Shown here: piece by piece, positions 44,345-52,729 of the stretch
How the letters are laid out: every line of letters starts with the position of its first letter
Position numbering within the stretch: the first letter of the stretch is position 1
NCBI GenBank assembly: GCA_963675365.2
Contig: CAXXVA010000003.1
Location: 1,116,001-1,180,000 of the forward strand
DNA length: 64,000 bases
DNA from: CAXXOK01 sp963675365
GTDB lineage: Bacteria; Bacillota; Clostridia; Christensenellales; Aristaeellaceae
Reading direction: 5' to 3'
The notes under the pieces: model-generated
The model's input: only the letters and a program-made list of their open reading frames with translations
The model's database searches: none
Told to the model about the DNA's origin: nothing
Translations under genes and position numbers: made by a program

Positions 44345-44363
44345 ACGTTAAATTCAACTATAT

Positions 44364-44395
44364 AAAAAGACCGGGATGCTTATCCCGGTCTTTTA
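44364..44395. terminator. Bidirectional intrinsic terminator
   Basis: AAAAGACCGGGAT and ATCCCGGTCTTTT pair around GCTT. It serves the LacI-type gene (plus) and groEL (minus). Confidence 0.93.
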
Positions 44396-44408
44396 AAGTT
44401 TTCCTATG

Positions 44409-46046
44409 TTAATACATTCCACCCATGCCGCCCATGCCGCCGCCCGGCGCAGCCGCGGGGGCTTCCGGTTCGGGGATATCGGTGACGAGGCTTTCGGTAG
44501 TCAGGATCATGGCCGCAATGCTGGCCGCGTTCTGCAACGCCGAACGGGTGACCTTCGTCGGGTCGATGATGCCGCGCTCCACCATGTCCACATACTCGGC
44601 CTTCAGGGCGTCGAAACCGTAGCCCTTCTTGCCGGAGTTCTTGATCTTGTCCACGATCACGCTGCCGTCAATGCCCGCGTTCTCAGCGATCTGGCGCAGC
44701 GGTTCTTCCAGTGCGCGCAGGATGATGTCCACGCCGGTCTTGGCGTCGCCGTCGAATTTCTTCAGGTCGCCCTTCACGGCGTCAAGTACGTTCAAAAGAG
44801 CGATGCCGCCGCCGGGCACGATACCTTCTTCGACTGCCGCACGGGTTGCCGCCAGGGCGTCCTCGATACGAAGCTTGCGCTCTTTCATCTCCACTTCGGT
44901 GGCCGCGCCAACCGCGATAACGGCTACGCCGCCGGCGAGTTTCGCCAGACGTTCCTGCAGCTTTTCACGGTCGTAATCGCTGGTGGTGTCATCGATCTGC
45001 TTGCGGATGGATTTCACGCGCGCATCGATTTCGGCTTTTTCGCCTGCGCCTTCGATGATGGTGGTGTTTTCCTTGTCCACCTTCACCTGGCGGGCTTCGC
45101 CCAGCATATCCATGGTGGCTTCCTTAAGCTGGAGGCCCAGCTCTTCGGTAATCACCTGGCCACCAGTCAGCACCGCGATGTCGCGAAGCATTTCCTTGCG
45201 GCGGTCGCCGAAGCCGGGGGCTTTGACCGCGACGCAGTTGAACGTGCCGCGCAGTTTATTCAGCACCAGCGTAGCCAGCGCTTCGCCTTCAATGTCCTCG
45301 GCGATGATGAGCATTTTCTTGCCCGCCTGCACAACCTGTTCCAGAATCGGCAGAATCTCCTGAATGTTGGAGATTTTCTTGTCGGTGATCAAAATGGCGG
45401 GGTTTTCCAAAACCGCTTCCATTTTATCGGGATCGGTGACCATGTACGCGCTGGCGTAGCCGCGGTCGAACTGCATGCCTTCCACGGTTGTCAGCTCGGT
45501 CTTCATGGTTTTGGATTCTTCCACGGTGATAACGCCGTCTTTGCCGACGACTTCCATCGCTTCGGAAATCAGCTCGCCGATGGTTTCATCGGACGCGGAA
45601 ATGCTGGCGACCTGGGTGATTTCCTGTTTAGAAGAAATCGGCTGGCTCAGCTCGCGCAGGGCGTCAACCGCCGTGTTGACGGCGCCTTCCAGGCCGCGCT
45701 TCAAAATCATCGGATTTGCACCCGCGGCAAGGTTTTTAAGTCCCTCGCGCACGATGGCCTGCGCCAAAAGCGTAGCGGTGGTGGTTCCGTCGCCAGCGAC
45801 GTCGTTGGTCTTGGTGGCGACTTCCTTTACAAGCTGCGCGCCCATGTTTTCAAAGGCGTCTTCCAGTTCGATCTCCTTGGCGATGGTCACACCGTCGTTG
45901 GTGATCAGCGGAGCGCCGTATTTCTTATCGAGCACCACGTTGCGGCCCTTGGGGCCCAGGGTGATCTTGACGGTATCGGCCAGGGCGTTTACGCCTTTTT
46001 GCAGCGCGCGGCGGGCTTCTTCACCGTATTTCAGTTGTTTTGCCAT
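44409..46046 (-). CDS. groL: Chaperonin GroEL
   Basis: 60-kDa ring chaperonin that refolds proteins with GroES and ATP. The 545 residues have GEEARRALQKGVNALADTVKITLGPKGRNVVLDKKYG, NDGVTIAKEIELED, the ATP-binding GDGTTTATLLAQAI and the C-terminal GGMGGMGGMY tail. Standard length. ATG at 46046 with AGGAGGGACAAGATT. It is second in the groES-groEL operon, under the CIRCE element. Confidence 0.99.
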   Translation of the reverse strand: MAKQLKYGEEARRALQKGVNALADTVKITLGPKGRNVVLDKKYGAPLITNDGVTIAKEIELEDAFENMGAQLVKEVATKTNDVAGDGTTTATLLAQAIVREGLKNLAAGANPMILKRGLEGAVNTAVDALRELSQPISSKQEITQVASISASDETIGELISEAMEVVGKDGVITVEESKTMKTELTTVEGMQFDRGYASAYMVTDPDKMEAVLENPAILITDKKISNIQEILPILEQVVQAGKKMLIIAEDIEGEALATLVLNKLRGTFNCVAVKAPGFGDRRKEMLRDIAVLTGGQVITEELGLQLKEATMDMLGEARQVKVDKENTTIIEGAGEKAEIDARVKSIRKQIDDTTSDYDREKLQERLAKLAGGVAVIAVGAATEVEMKERKLRIEDALAATRAAVEEGIVPGGGIALLNVLDAVKGDLKKFDGDAKTGVDIILRALEEPLRQIAENAGIDGSVIVDKIKNSGKKGYGFDALKAEYVDMVERGIIDPTKVTRSALQNAASIAAMILTTESLVTDIPEPEAPAAAPGGGMGGMGGMY

Positions 46047-46076
46047 AATCTTGTCCCTCCTAAAATTCTATGCCCG

Positions 46077-46361
46077 TTATTCCACGGTTGCCAGAATATC
46101 GCTCTGGCGGACAATGATGATCTCTTCGTCGTCCAGCTTCACTTCGGTGCCGGCATACTTGGAGTAGATCACCTTCTGCCCGGGCTGAACGATCATCTTG
46201 ACCTCTTTGCCGTCCACCAATCCGCCGGGGCCGACGGCGATGACTTCCGCCATCTGCGGCTTTTCCTTGGCAGCGCTGGTTAAAAGAATGCCGCTCTTGG
46301 TGGTTTCTTCCATTTCCAGGTTCTTAATGACCACGCGGTCGCCCAGGGGTTTTACCTTCAT
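46077..46361 (-). CDS. groS: Co-chaperonin GroES
   Basis: 94-residue lid of the chaperonin. MKVKPLGDRVVIKNLEMEETTKSGILL, the mobile loop, is followed by VIAVGPGG and VIYSKYAGTEVKLDDEEIIIVRQSDILA, all standard. The start at ATG 46361 follows AGGGAGGCACTATAC; the open frame upstream is not used. It lies 30 nt before groEL and about 50 nt downstream of CIRCE. Confidence 0.98.
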   Translation of the reverse strand: MKVKPLGDRVVIKNLEMEETTKSGILLTSAAKEKPQMAEVIAVGPGGLVDGKEVKMIVQPGQKVIYSKYAGTEVKLDDEEIIIVRQSDILATVE

Positions 46362-46412
46362 GTATAGTGCCTCCCTATCCATATTTGATTTGCTGATTGT
46401 TTTTGGCCGTTG

Positions 46413-46439
46413 TTAGCACTCAACTAGACCGAGTGCTAA
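46413..46439 (-). promoter_or_regulatory. CIRCE operator (HrcA binding site)
   Basis: TTAGCACTC-N9-GAGTGCTAA, a perfect match to the CIRCE consensus, between the promoter and groES. Heat-shock repression by HrcA is established for such sites. Confidence 0.97.
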
Positions 46440-46449
46440 CAGCACTGTT

Positions 46450-46478
46450 AGTTTACGCCTTTTCATCCGATTTCGCAA
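46450..46478 (-). promoter_or_regulatory. Promoter of groES-groEL
   Basis: Minus strand TTGCGA (46473-46478) and TAAACT (46450-46455), spacer 17 nt, immediately upstream of CIRCE. Confidence 0.72.
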
Positions 46479-46615
46479 GAGCTATTTAATTCAAAAATAG
46501 CCATCTGTTTTTGTGCAAGTTGAATAAGTTTGCATACTCCCCCGCCGATCGCTGCAGACCATGTTACAATGCAATGGAACCCTTATTATTTCCTGCGCTT
46601 CGGCGCAGCCGGGAG

Positions 46616-47683
46616 ATGGAATATTTGGCCCCGCAAAACGGATGGGCAAAGGTACTGATACGATGGTATGAAATTGCCAAACGCGACCTGCCATGGCGGC
46701 GCACCGGCGACCCCTACGCCGTGTGGATTTCCGAAATCATGCTCCAGCAGACGCGCGTAGAGGCTGTGATCGCGTATTATAATCGCTTTTTACAGGCGTT
46801 TCCAGACGTCCACGCGCTGGCTGACGCACCGGAAGAGGCCGTACTGAAAGCCTGGGAAGGGCTCGGGTATTACAGCCGCGCACGCAACCTGCACAAAGCG
46901 GCTACAATCGTTTCGCAGTCCATGGGCGGCGTCTTCCCCGCAGGCTATTCCGAGCTCAAGAAGCTGCCAGGAATCGGCGACTACACCGCCGGCGCCATCG
47001 CCAGCATCGCGTTCGGGGAACCCGTTCCCGCCATCGACGGCAACGTCAAGCGCGTCGCATCCCGGCTGATGGGAATCCGCGAGAACGTCAACCAGCCCGC
47101 CGTCATCCGCGAGATACGCGAAAAGCTGATCGGCGCCATCCCAAGCGGAAAGGAATCGCAATTCAACCAGGCGCTGATGGAGCTTGGGGCGACGGTATGC
47201 ATTCCCCGGTCCCCGCGCTGTGAAGGCTGTCCGATTGCGTATTTCTGCGACGCAAACCTGGCCGGGGATGCGGACAGCCTGCCGGTTATCGACCGGAAAA
47301 AGCCTCCGGTCGATGTATCGGTCGCCGTATGTCTGATGACGTATGAAAACGCCGTTTTGGTCTTCAGGCGAAGGGAACGGTTGCTGCAGGGCCTGTACGT
47401 GTTCGGGCTGGTCGAGGCGGTAACCGATCCTTCCGATCTGCAATCCGTCTGGGCGGAGCGCGGTCTTGAAACGCGCTTTGCCGCGGATCTTGGCCAAGCG
47501 CGCCATGTATTCACCCACCGCGTGTGGAATATGAGTGTTCTTCACTTTCAGCTCATGCAAAAGCCGGACGCCGCGTTTTTAAGCGATCACGACGCGAGGT
47601 TGGTGGATATACATAAACTCAAAACGCTGCCCCTTCCCACCGCCATGAAGGCGGCGAAAGAGGCAGCGTTGAAGCTTATATAA
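46616..47683 (+). CDS. mutY: Adenine DNA glycosylase MutY
   Basis: Removes adenine mispaired with 8-oxoguanine. About 355 residues: DLPWRRTGDPYAVWISEIMLQQTRV, a helix-hairpin-helix KLPGIGDYTAGAIASIAFG and the catalytic Asp in VPAIDGNVKRVASR. The 4Fe-4S ligands C-x6-C-x2-C-x5-C lie in CIPRSPRCEGCPIAYFC, and a C-terminal NUDIX-like domain (LQGLYVFGLVEA) follows. The start is uncertain: ATG 46616 directly abuts GGGAG, whereas the TTG at 46625 has ideal 9-nt spacing. Convergent with livF, 7 nt apart. Confidence 0.95.
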   Translation: MEYLAPQNGWAKVLIRWYEIAKRDLPWRRTGDPYAVWISEIMLQQTRVEAVIAYYNRFLQAFPDVHALADAPEEAVLKAWEGLGYYSRARNLHKAATIVSQSMGGVFPAGYSELKKLPGIGDYTAGAIASIAFGEPVPAIDGNVKRVASRLMGIRENVNQPAVIREIREKLIGAIPSGKESQFNQALMELGATVCIPRSPRCEGCPIAYFCDANLAGDADSLPVIDRKKPPVDVSVAVCLMTYENAVLVFRRRERLLQGLYVFGLVEAVTDPSDLQSVWAERGLETRFAADLGQARHVFTHRVWNMSVLHFQLMQKPDAAFLSDHDARLVDIHKLKTLPLPTAMKAAKEAALKLI

Positions 47684-47690
47684 GTTTACG

Positions 47691-48395
47691 TTATGCGCCC
47701 AGATATGCCTGGCGTACCTTTTCGTCGTCCAGCAGCGCATGCGCTTCGCCGGACATGGAGATCTTGCCGTTTTCCAGCACATAGGCGCGGTTGGCGACGG
47801 ACAGCGCCATTTTCGCGTTCTGTTCCACCAGCAGGATGGTAATGCCCTCTTTGTGCATGTCTTCGATGATCGAAAACACTTCCTTGACCAGGATCGGCGA
47901 CAAGCCCATGGATGGCTCGTCCATTACGATCAGCTTGGGCGCGGACATCATCGCCCTGCCCATGGCCAGCATCTGCTGCTCGCCGCCCGAAAGCGTTCCG
48001 GCGATCTGCTTTGCGCGTTCCTCCAGCCTCGGGAAATGCTTGTATACCTTTTTGAGATCCTTGGCGATGGCCGCGTGATCCTTGCGCGTATACGCGCCCA
48101 TTAAAAGGTTTTCCATCACGGTCATGCGGGTGAAGACCTGGCGGCCCTCCGGAACGTGCGCGAGGCCGAACGTAACGATCTCGCTGGCGTTGATTTTACG
48201 AAGGTCCTTGTCCAAATACTGCACCTTGCCGGATTTAATGGGAATTAGTCCCGTAATCGCGTGCAGCATGGTGGTTTTTCCCGCGCCGTTTGCCCCGATC
48301 AGCGATACGATTTCGCCTTCGCTGACCTCAAGCGATATCCCGCGCAGCGCTTGGATCGCGCCGTAGTTTACAACCAGATTGTCGATTTTAAGCAT
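47691..48395 (-). CDS. livF: Branched-chain amino acid ABC transporter ATPase LivF
   Basis: 234-residue ATPase. Walker A is GANGAGKTT, the signature is LSGGEQQMLAMGRAMM, Walker B is LIVMDEPSMGL and the switch His lies in ILLVEQNAKMAL, where the usual His is replaced by Gln as in LivF. Its ATG overlaps the livG stop by 8 nt. It ends the liv operon. Confidence 0.95.
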   Translation of the reverse strand: MLKIDNLVVNYGAIQALRGISLEVSEGEIVSLIGANGAGKTTMLHAITGLIPIKSGKVQYLDKDLRKINASEIVTFGLAHVPEGRQVFTRMTVMENLLMGAYTRKDHAAIAKDLKKVYKHFPRLEERAKQIAGTLSGGEQQMLAMGRAMMSAPKLIVMDEPSMGLSPILVKEVFSIIEDMHKEGITILLVEQNAKMALSVANRAYVLENGKISMSGEAHALLDDEKVRQAYLGA

Positions 48396-49176
48396 TCTCT
48401 ACCGTCTCCTCCCCGAGATACGCCTCGATCACGTCCGGATTGTGGGCGATCTCATTGGGATAGCCGTGCGCGATGGTATTGCCGAAGTTGATGACCTGGA
48501 TGCGTTCGCAGATCTTCATCACAAGGCTCATATCGTGCTCGATCAGGAAGATGGCGATATTGAACTTCTTGCGGATATCGTTGATGCAGTCGATCAGCTC
48601 CGCCGTCTCCGTCGGGTTCATGCCGGCGGCCGGTTCGTCCAGCAGCAAGAGCTTCATATCCGTGGCAAGCGCGCGGGCAATTTCCAGTTTGCGCTGCTGA
48701 CCGTAGGGCAGGCTCTTTGCCATGTAATTCGCCTTGTCGTCGAGGTTGACGATCTTCAGGCACTCCATCGCCTTTTCTTCCAGCTGATGCTCGATGGTGA
48801 AATATTTGGACGAACGGAACATCGTATCCAGCAGATTGTATTTCACATCCTTGGTAAAGGCGATTTTGACGTTCTCGATCACAGACATTTCGCCGAACAG
48901 GCGGATGTTCTGAAACGTCCGCGCAATACCATGCTGTACGATGCGGTGGGTTTTCATCCCCGTGATTTTCTTGCCCATCAGGTAAACGTCGCCCTCCGTG
49001 GGGGTGTACACGCCCGTGAGGATGTTAAATACCGTGGTTTTACCCGAGCCGTTGGGGCCGATCAAGCCGACCAGCTCGCCCTGAAGGATTTCGATGTTGA
49101 AATCGTTGACGGCTTTCAAACCGCCGAAGGCGATACCGAGATTCTCGGTTTTCAAAATGACAGCTTTATCGCTCAT
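48388..49176 (-). CDS. livG: Branched-chain amino acid ABC transporter ATPase LivG
   Basis: 262-residue ATPase paired with LivF. GPNGSGKTTVFNILTGVYTPTEG is Walker A, followed by GIARTFQNIRLFGEMSVIENVKIAF, the Q-loop segment characteristic of LivG. LPYGQQRKLEIARALATDMKLLLLDEPAAGMNP is the signature plus Walker B. ATG at 49176 overlaps the livM stop (ATGA). Confidence 0.95.
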   Translation of the reverse strand: MSDKAVILKTENLGIAFGGLKAVNDFNIEILQGELVGLIGPNGSGKTTVFNILTGVYTPTEGDVYLMGKKITGMKTHRIVQHGIARTFQNIRLFGEMSVIENVKIAFTKDVKYNLLDTMFRSSKYFTIEHQLEEKAMECLKIVNLDDKANYMAKSLPYGQQRKLEIARALATDMKLLLLDEPAAGMNPTETAELIDCINDIRKKFNIAIFLIEHDMSLVMKICERIQVINFGNTIAHGYPNEIAHNPDVIEAYLGEETVENA

Positions 49177-50300
49177 TTCGCTTCGCCTCCGATCGCGCGT
49201 TTGTTTTCCCGGAATAAAAGTCTGCGAAGCGAGAACTCATACGTGCCCATCAGGCCGTAGGGTTTGAACATGATCACAGCCGTCAGCACCAGCGCGTAGA
49301 TCAGCATCGGGAACGCGAAGATGCTTTGCAGGAAACCGGGCATCGCCTGCACCCACGCGCCGTTTTTGATTTCGTAGTTGAGTACGTACATCCCGATCGC
49401 CGCGACGATGGACCCGGTCAGCGATCCCATGCCGCCCAGCACCACCAGCACCACGATAAAGGTCGAATTCCAGATCGACGAACTGGCGAACGTGAACGAC
49501 GCGGTTGTCAGCGTCGAGGTGCAGATGGCGAACAGCCCGCCCGCAAGCCCCGCGAAGAACGCGGAAATGGAGAAGGTAAGGATCTTGTAATATGTCGTAT
49601 TGACGCCCGAAGCGGATGCAGCAATCTCGTCCTCGCGGATGGATTTGATGGCTCTGCCGTACTTGGACGTGATAAACATGAACATAAACGCGACGCAGAC
49701 GATGGTCAGAATGATCGGGAAATACACGTACTGCGCCTGTAAAGCGGATTTCAGGCCGAGACCGTTTTTATAAAGCACCGAACTTGCCGTGCCTTCCGCC
49801 AGTCCGTTGCCGCCCGCGAACGGAAGGTTTGAAATCACGTTTTCAATGATCAGGCCGAAACCCAGCGTGACGATCGCCAGATAATCGCCGCGCATACGCA
49901 GCGCGGGAATGCCCATCAGCAGGCTGAAAAGGCCCGCGAGTATCGCGCCGAACACGCAGCATCCAAGCATCACGAGGATCAGCATGATCGGCGACGCGGT
50001 ATTCGCGCTGAACAGTCCGGCGCGCTCCAGCGCCAGCGAGGTCAGTGCGGCGGTATACGCGCCGATGCCCATAAAGCCCATGTGCCCAAGCGTCAGCTGC
50101 CCCAGAAAGCCCATGGTCAGATTCAGCGAGGTCCCAAGAAGGATGAAGATGCACAATTGCCAGATAATCGGCACGAGTTTGCGTCTGTAATTGTTATCGC
50201 TCAGCGTTACGGAAAGGATGAAGACCAAAACGATCAGCAGAATGATCATGGTTGAGTTGGTCAAAACGCCTCTGATAGATTTTTTCCGCAGATCTGTCAT
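49173..50300 (-). CDS. livM: Branched-chain amino acid ABC transporter permease LivM
   Basis: 375-residue membrane protein with about ten helices. LGTSLNLTMGFLGQLTLGHMGFMGIGAYTAALTSL is the family opening, GNGLAEGTASSV is a LivM loop, and IREDEIAASASGVNTTYYKILTFSISAFFAGLAGGLFA is the ATPase coupling region. It overlaps livH by 4 nt and livG by 4 nt. Confidence 0.94.
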   Translation of the reverse strand: MTDLRKKSIRGVLTNSTMIILLIVLVFILSVTLSDNNYRRKLVPIIWQLCIFILLGTSLNLTMGFLGQLTLGHMGFMGIGAYTAALTSLALERAGLFSANTASPIMLILVMLGCCVFGAILAGLFSLLMGIPALRMRGDYLAIVTLGFGLIIENVISNLPFAGGNGLAEGTASSVLYKNGLGLKSALQAQYVYFPIILTIVCVAFMFMFITSKYGRAIKSIREDEIAASASGVNTTYYKILTFSISAFFAGLAGGLFAICTSTLTTASFTFASSSIWNSTFIVVLVVLGGMGSLTGSIVAAIGMYVLNYEIKNGAWVQAMPGFLQSIFAFPMLIYALVLTAVIMFKPYGLMGTYEFSLRRLLFRENKRAIGGEAK

Positions 50301-51196
50301 ACTTTTTCACCCACATTCTTGCCCATGATGCCTGCGGGTTTGACAAGCAGCACGATAATAAGCACTACGAATACCAGGGCGTTGGCAAGCGACGAACTGA
50401 TATACGCCGTGACCAGCGCTTCGATCAGGCCGATCAGGATGCCGCCGAGCATCGCGCCCGGGATGACCCCGATACCGCCAAGAACCGCGGCGACAAACGC
50501 CTTCAGGCCGAGCATGGAACCCATGGTGGTCACCACGGCGCGGTACTGCGCGCAGTACATCAGCGCGCCGACGGCTGCAAGCCCGGCGCCGATGGCAAAG
50601 GTCACGACGATCGTTCTGTTGACGTTGATGCCGACCAGGGTTGACGCCGCTTTGTTTTCGGACACCGCGCGCATCGCGCGGCCCATTTTTGTTTTATGGA
50701 TAAACAGCTGCAGTCCCACCATGACGAACGCCGCGATCACGATGGTAACGATGGCAGTTGCATTTGTATTCACGCCGAAAAGGTCAATACGCCCTGATGG
50801 AAAGATATCCTGCGTAATGGCCTTGGGATTGGGTCCGATAAATGGAATCGCCTGTGCGAGGTTTTGCAGTATCAGGCTGACGCCGATCGCCGTAATCAAG
50901 GCCGTCATGCGGTTTCCCTTTTTCCGCACCGGCCGGTATGCAAGCAGTTCGGCCAGGATTCCGACGATCGCGCATATGATGATGGCAACAAATACGCTCG
51001 TCCACGCCGGCAAGCCGAAGCCGATCAAAACAGGAATCATGAAAAACAGCGTATACCCGCCCACCATGATGAACTCGCCGTGGGCAAAGTTGATTAGGCG
51101 AATGATGCCGTAGACCATAGTATAGCCCAGGGCGATCAACGCGTAGACGCTGCCGATTCTAAGTCCAATGATGACCTGTTGCAGGAACTCTGTCAT
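50297..51196 (-). CDS. livH: Branched-chain amino acid ABC transporter permease LivH
   Basis: 299 residues, about eight helices. FLQQVIIGLRIGSVYALIALGYTMVYGIIRLINFAHGEFIMVGGY is the LivH signature, RAVSENKAASTLVGINVNRTIVVTFAIGAGLAAVGALMY the coupling region, and GLKAFVAAVLGGIGVIPGAMLGGILIGLIEAL the last part. ATG at 51196; 84 nt separate it from the binding-protein gene, which holds a strong hairpin. Confidence 0.94.
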   Translation of the reverse strand: MTEFLQQVIIGLRIGSVYALIALGYTMVYGIIRLINFAHGEFIMVGGYTLFFMIPVLIGFGLPAWTSVFVAIIICAIVGILAELLAYRPVRKKGNRMTALITAIGVSLILQNLAQAIPFIGPNPKAITQDIFPSGRIDLFGVNTNATAIVTIVIAAFVMVGLQLFIHKTKMGRAMRAVSENKAASTLVGINVNRTIVVTFAIGAGLAAVGALMYCAQYRAVVTTMGSMLGLKAFVAAVLGGIGVIPGAMLGGILIGLIEALVTAYISSSLANALVFVVLIIVLLVKPAGIMGKNVGEKV

Positions 51197-51224
51197 CAGT
51201 TATCAAGCCTTTCCAAACAATGCT

Positions 51225-51258
51225 GTGTGCGAAAGCGCCTTGCGGCGCCTTCGCACAC
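51225..51258 (-). terminator. Intercistronic hairpin between the Liv binding protein and livH
   Basis: GTGTGCGAA(A)GCGCC pairs with GGCGC(C)TTCGCACAC around TTGC, 14 of 15 positions. No T-run follows on minus, so it more likely slows exonucleases or gives partial termination than fully ends transcription. Confidence 0.65.
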
Positions 51259-51280
51259 CAAATACCAAACGATGGTTTCC

Positions 51281-52426
51281 TTATTTCTGCGAGGTGACGA
51301 ATTTCTGCACCAGTTTGCCGTCCTGCTCCGCAAAGGTCAGGATTGCAACGGATTTGTCCGGCGTGCCGGTTTCGTCCAGCGTCATGTCGCCGGTAACGCC
51401 GACATAATGCATGCCCGCCATCGCGTCGCGGATCGCGTCGAGGTCGGTGGAACCTGCGGTCTCGATTGCCTGGGCGACCATGTACATCGCGTCATACGCG
51501 AGGGCTGCCAGGGCGTTCAAAGACTCCGCGCCATACGCTTCGGTGTAAGCGGCGATGAAGTTCTGCACGACCGGAGACGGATCTTCGGGAGAATAGTGGT
51601 TGGTGAAGTACACGTTCTCATACGCGGACAGGGGCTCTACGGCAACGTCCTGGGTGCCGTCGAATCCGTCTGCGCCGATGATTGCGCCTTCGAAGCCGGC
51701 TTCACGGGCCTGAGGGATGATCTTGGGGCCGACCGTGTCATAATAGTAGGGCGCAAACAGAACTTCGGCGCCGGAGGCTGCGATGGTCGCCAGCTGCGAG
51801 GAGAAGTCTACGGCCAGGGTATCGGAGGTGGACTGCTCGGCTACGATTTCAATGCCGTATTCGGGGGCCGCCGCTACGAACGCGTCGCGCAGGCCGGAGG
51901 AATACGCATCGCCGGTCGCAAACAGGATAGCCGCTTTGGTCCAGCCCTGGGACGCCGCATACGCTGCGCACATTTTGCCCTGGAAGCTGTCCTTGAAACA
52001 GGCGCGGAATACGTAGTCGTCTGCTTCGGTGATGGTATCGGCCGTCGAGGTGGCAGTGATCAGCACGATGCCCTCGTCGTTGGCCAGGCTGGTGATTGCC
52101 GAAGTTCTGGAAGATGCGATCGCGCCGATGATGGCGACGACGTCCTCGCTCATGAGCGCGTTGAAAGCGCTGATGGTCTCGGCAACGTCAAACTGGTTGT
52201 CCTTGGTGATGACTTCGATCTGCTTGCCAAGAACGCCGCCAGCTGCGTTGATTTCCGCCGCTGCCAGGTTTACGCCGTTGCTCACCGCGACGCCATAAGC
52301 GGCGATCGCGCCGGTCAGCGGGGTGATGTGGCCAACTTTGATCGTGTCTTCTGCGGCTGCAAAGGACACGCCCATCGCGATCATCATGACGCAAAGTAGA
52401 ATGGAAACTAGCCTTTTCATTTTCAT
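51281..52426 (-). CDS. Branched-chain amino acid-type ABC substrate-binding protein (LivJ/LivK family)
   Basis: 381 residues. The N-terminus is a signal peptide (RLVSILLCVMMIAMGVSFAAAED), with no lipobox Cys at the cleavage point. The mature part starts TIKVGHITPLTGAIAAYGVAVSNGVNLAAAEINAAGGVLGKQIEVITKD, the type I peripheral-binding-protein opening. IGAIASSRTSAITSLANDEGIVLITATST is the ligand-serine loop. The substrate is likely Leu/Ile/Val but related proteins bind other amino acids or amides. ATG at 52426 with AGGAGGAAAAGGT. Confidence 0.93.
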   Translation of the reverse strand: MKMKRLVSILLCVMMIAMGVSFAAAEDTIKVGHITPLTGAIAAYGVAVSNGVNLAAAEINAAGGVLGKQIEVITKDNQFDVAETISAFNALMSEDVVAIIGAIASSRTSAITSLANDEGIVLITATSTADTITEADDYVFRACFKDSFQGKMCAAYAASQGWTKAAILFATGDAYSSGLRDAFVAAAPEYGIEIVAEQSTSDTLAVDFSSQLATIAASGAEVLFAPYYYDTVGPKIIPQAREAGFEGAIIGADGFDGTQDVAVEPLSAYENVYFTNHYSPEDPSPVVQNFIAAYTEAYGAESLNALAALAYDAMYMVAQAIETAGSTDLDAIRDAMAGMHYVGVTGDMTLDETGTPDKSVAILTFAEQDGKLVQKFVTSQK

Positions 52427-52437
52427 ACCTTTTCCTC

Positions 52438-52509
52438 CTAAGTTTTTGTTTTTCCCCGTTTCCCTTTAAAAGAGTACGGCAAAAGAGCATATGAATGCTG
52501 TAACGGCAT
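52438..52509 (-). CDS. Possible leader peptide ahead of the Liv binding-protein gene
   Basis: A 23-codon frame (MPLQHSYALLPYSFKGKRGKTKT) starts with ATG at 52509, 4 nt after AAGGGGG. The predicted transcript begins only about 15 nt earlier. Its TAG stop (52438-52440) is merged into the AGGAGG of the downstream gene, so translating it would affect ribosome loading there. It holds three leucine codons in five (LQHSYALL region), which could sense leucine supply. Regulatory function is inference. Confidence 0.4.
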   Translation of the reverse strand: MPLQHSYALLPYSFKGKRGKTKT

Positions 52510-52530
52510 ATACCCCCTTGTATGTCCTGT

Positions 52531-52559
52531 ATTATATTGTAGTTTCAGCGGCAGGTCAA
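52531..52559 (-). promoter_or_regulatory. Promoter of the liv operon
   Basis: Minus strand TTGACC (52554-52559) and TATAAT (52531-52536), spacer 17 nt. The region between this gene and the divergent TtcA-like gene (52427-52729) holds only the two promoters, a leader peptide and one hairpin. Confidence 0.85.
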
Positions 52560-52629
52560 TCTGTTTTTTGTTTGTATTTTGCATTTTTCCACATCTTGTA
52601 TGCAAGCTGTGCATGTCCTCCACACGGCT

Positions 52630-52660
52630 CCGGGCTTATATTCCGCTAACGGAAACCCGG
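52630..52660. repeat. Hairpin upstream of the TtcA-like gene promoter
   Basis: CCGGG/CCCGG outer arms (52630-52634, 52656-52660) and TTCCG/CGGAA inner arms (52641-52645, 52650-52654) around CTAA. It ends 8 nt before the -35 box. No T-run, so a terminator is unlikely; it may be an operator-like element. Confidence 0.4.
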
Positions 52661-52668
52661 TTCCGCCT

Positions 52669-52696
52669 TTGCACAATCTGCGCGGTATGATACAAT
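52669..52696 (+). promoter_or_regulatory. Promoter of the TtcA-like gene
   Basis: TTGCAC (52669-52674) and TACAAT (52691-52696), spacer 16 nt, about 34 nt upstream of the TTG start. Confidence 0.6.
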
Positions 52697-52729
52697 AATC
52701 GAACCGAAACGAAAGGGACGGATGATGGA

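Noticed and set aside
44406..46283. Long plus-strand open frame (625 codons) across groEL-groES
   Set aside because: It is antisense to the clearly conserved groEL and groES genes. GC-rich third positions leave such opposite frames open by chance.
51225..51258. Complete terminator ending the Liv binding-protein mRNA
   Set aside because: The stem is strong, but no T-run follows and livHMGF would then need a promoter that is not visible in the 84-nt gap.
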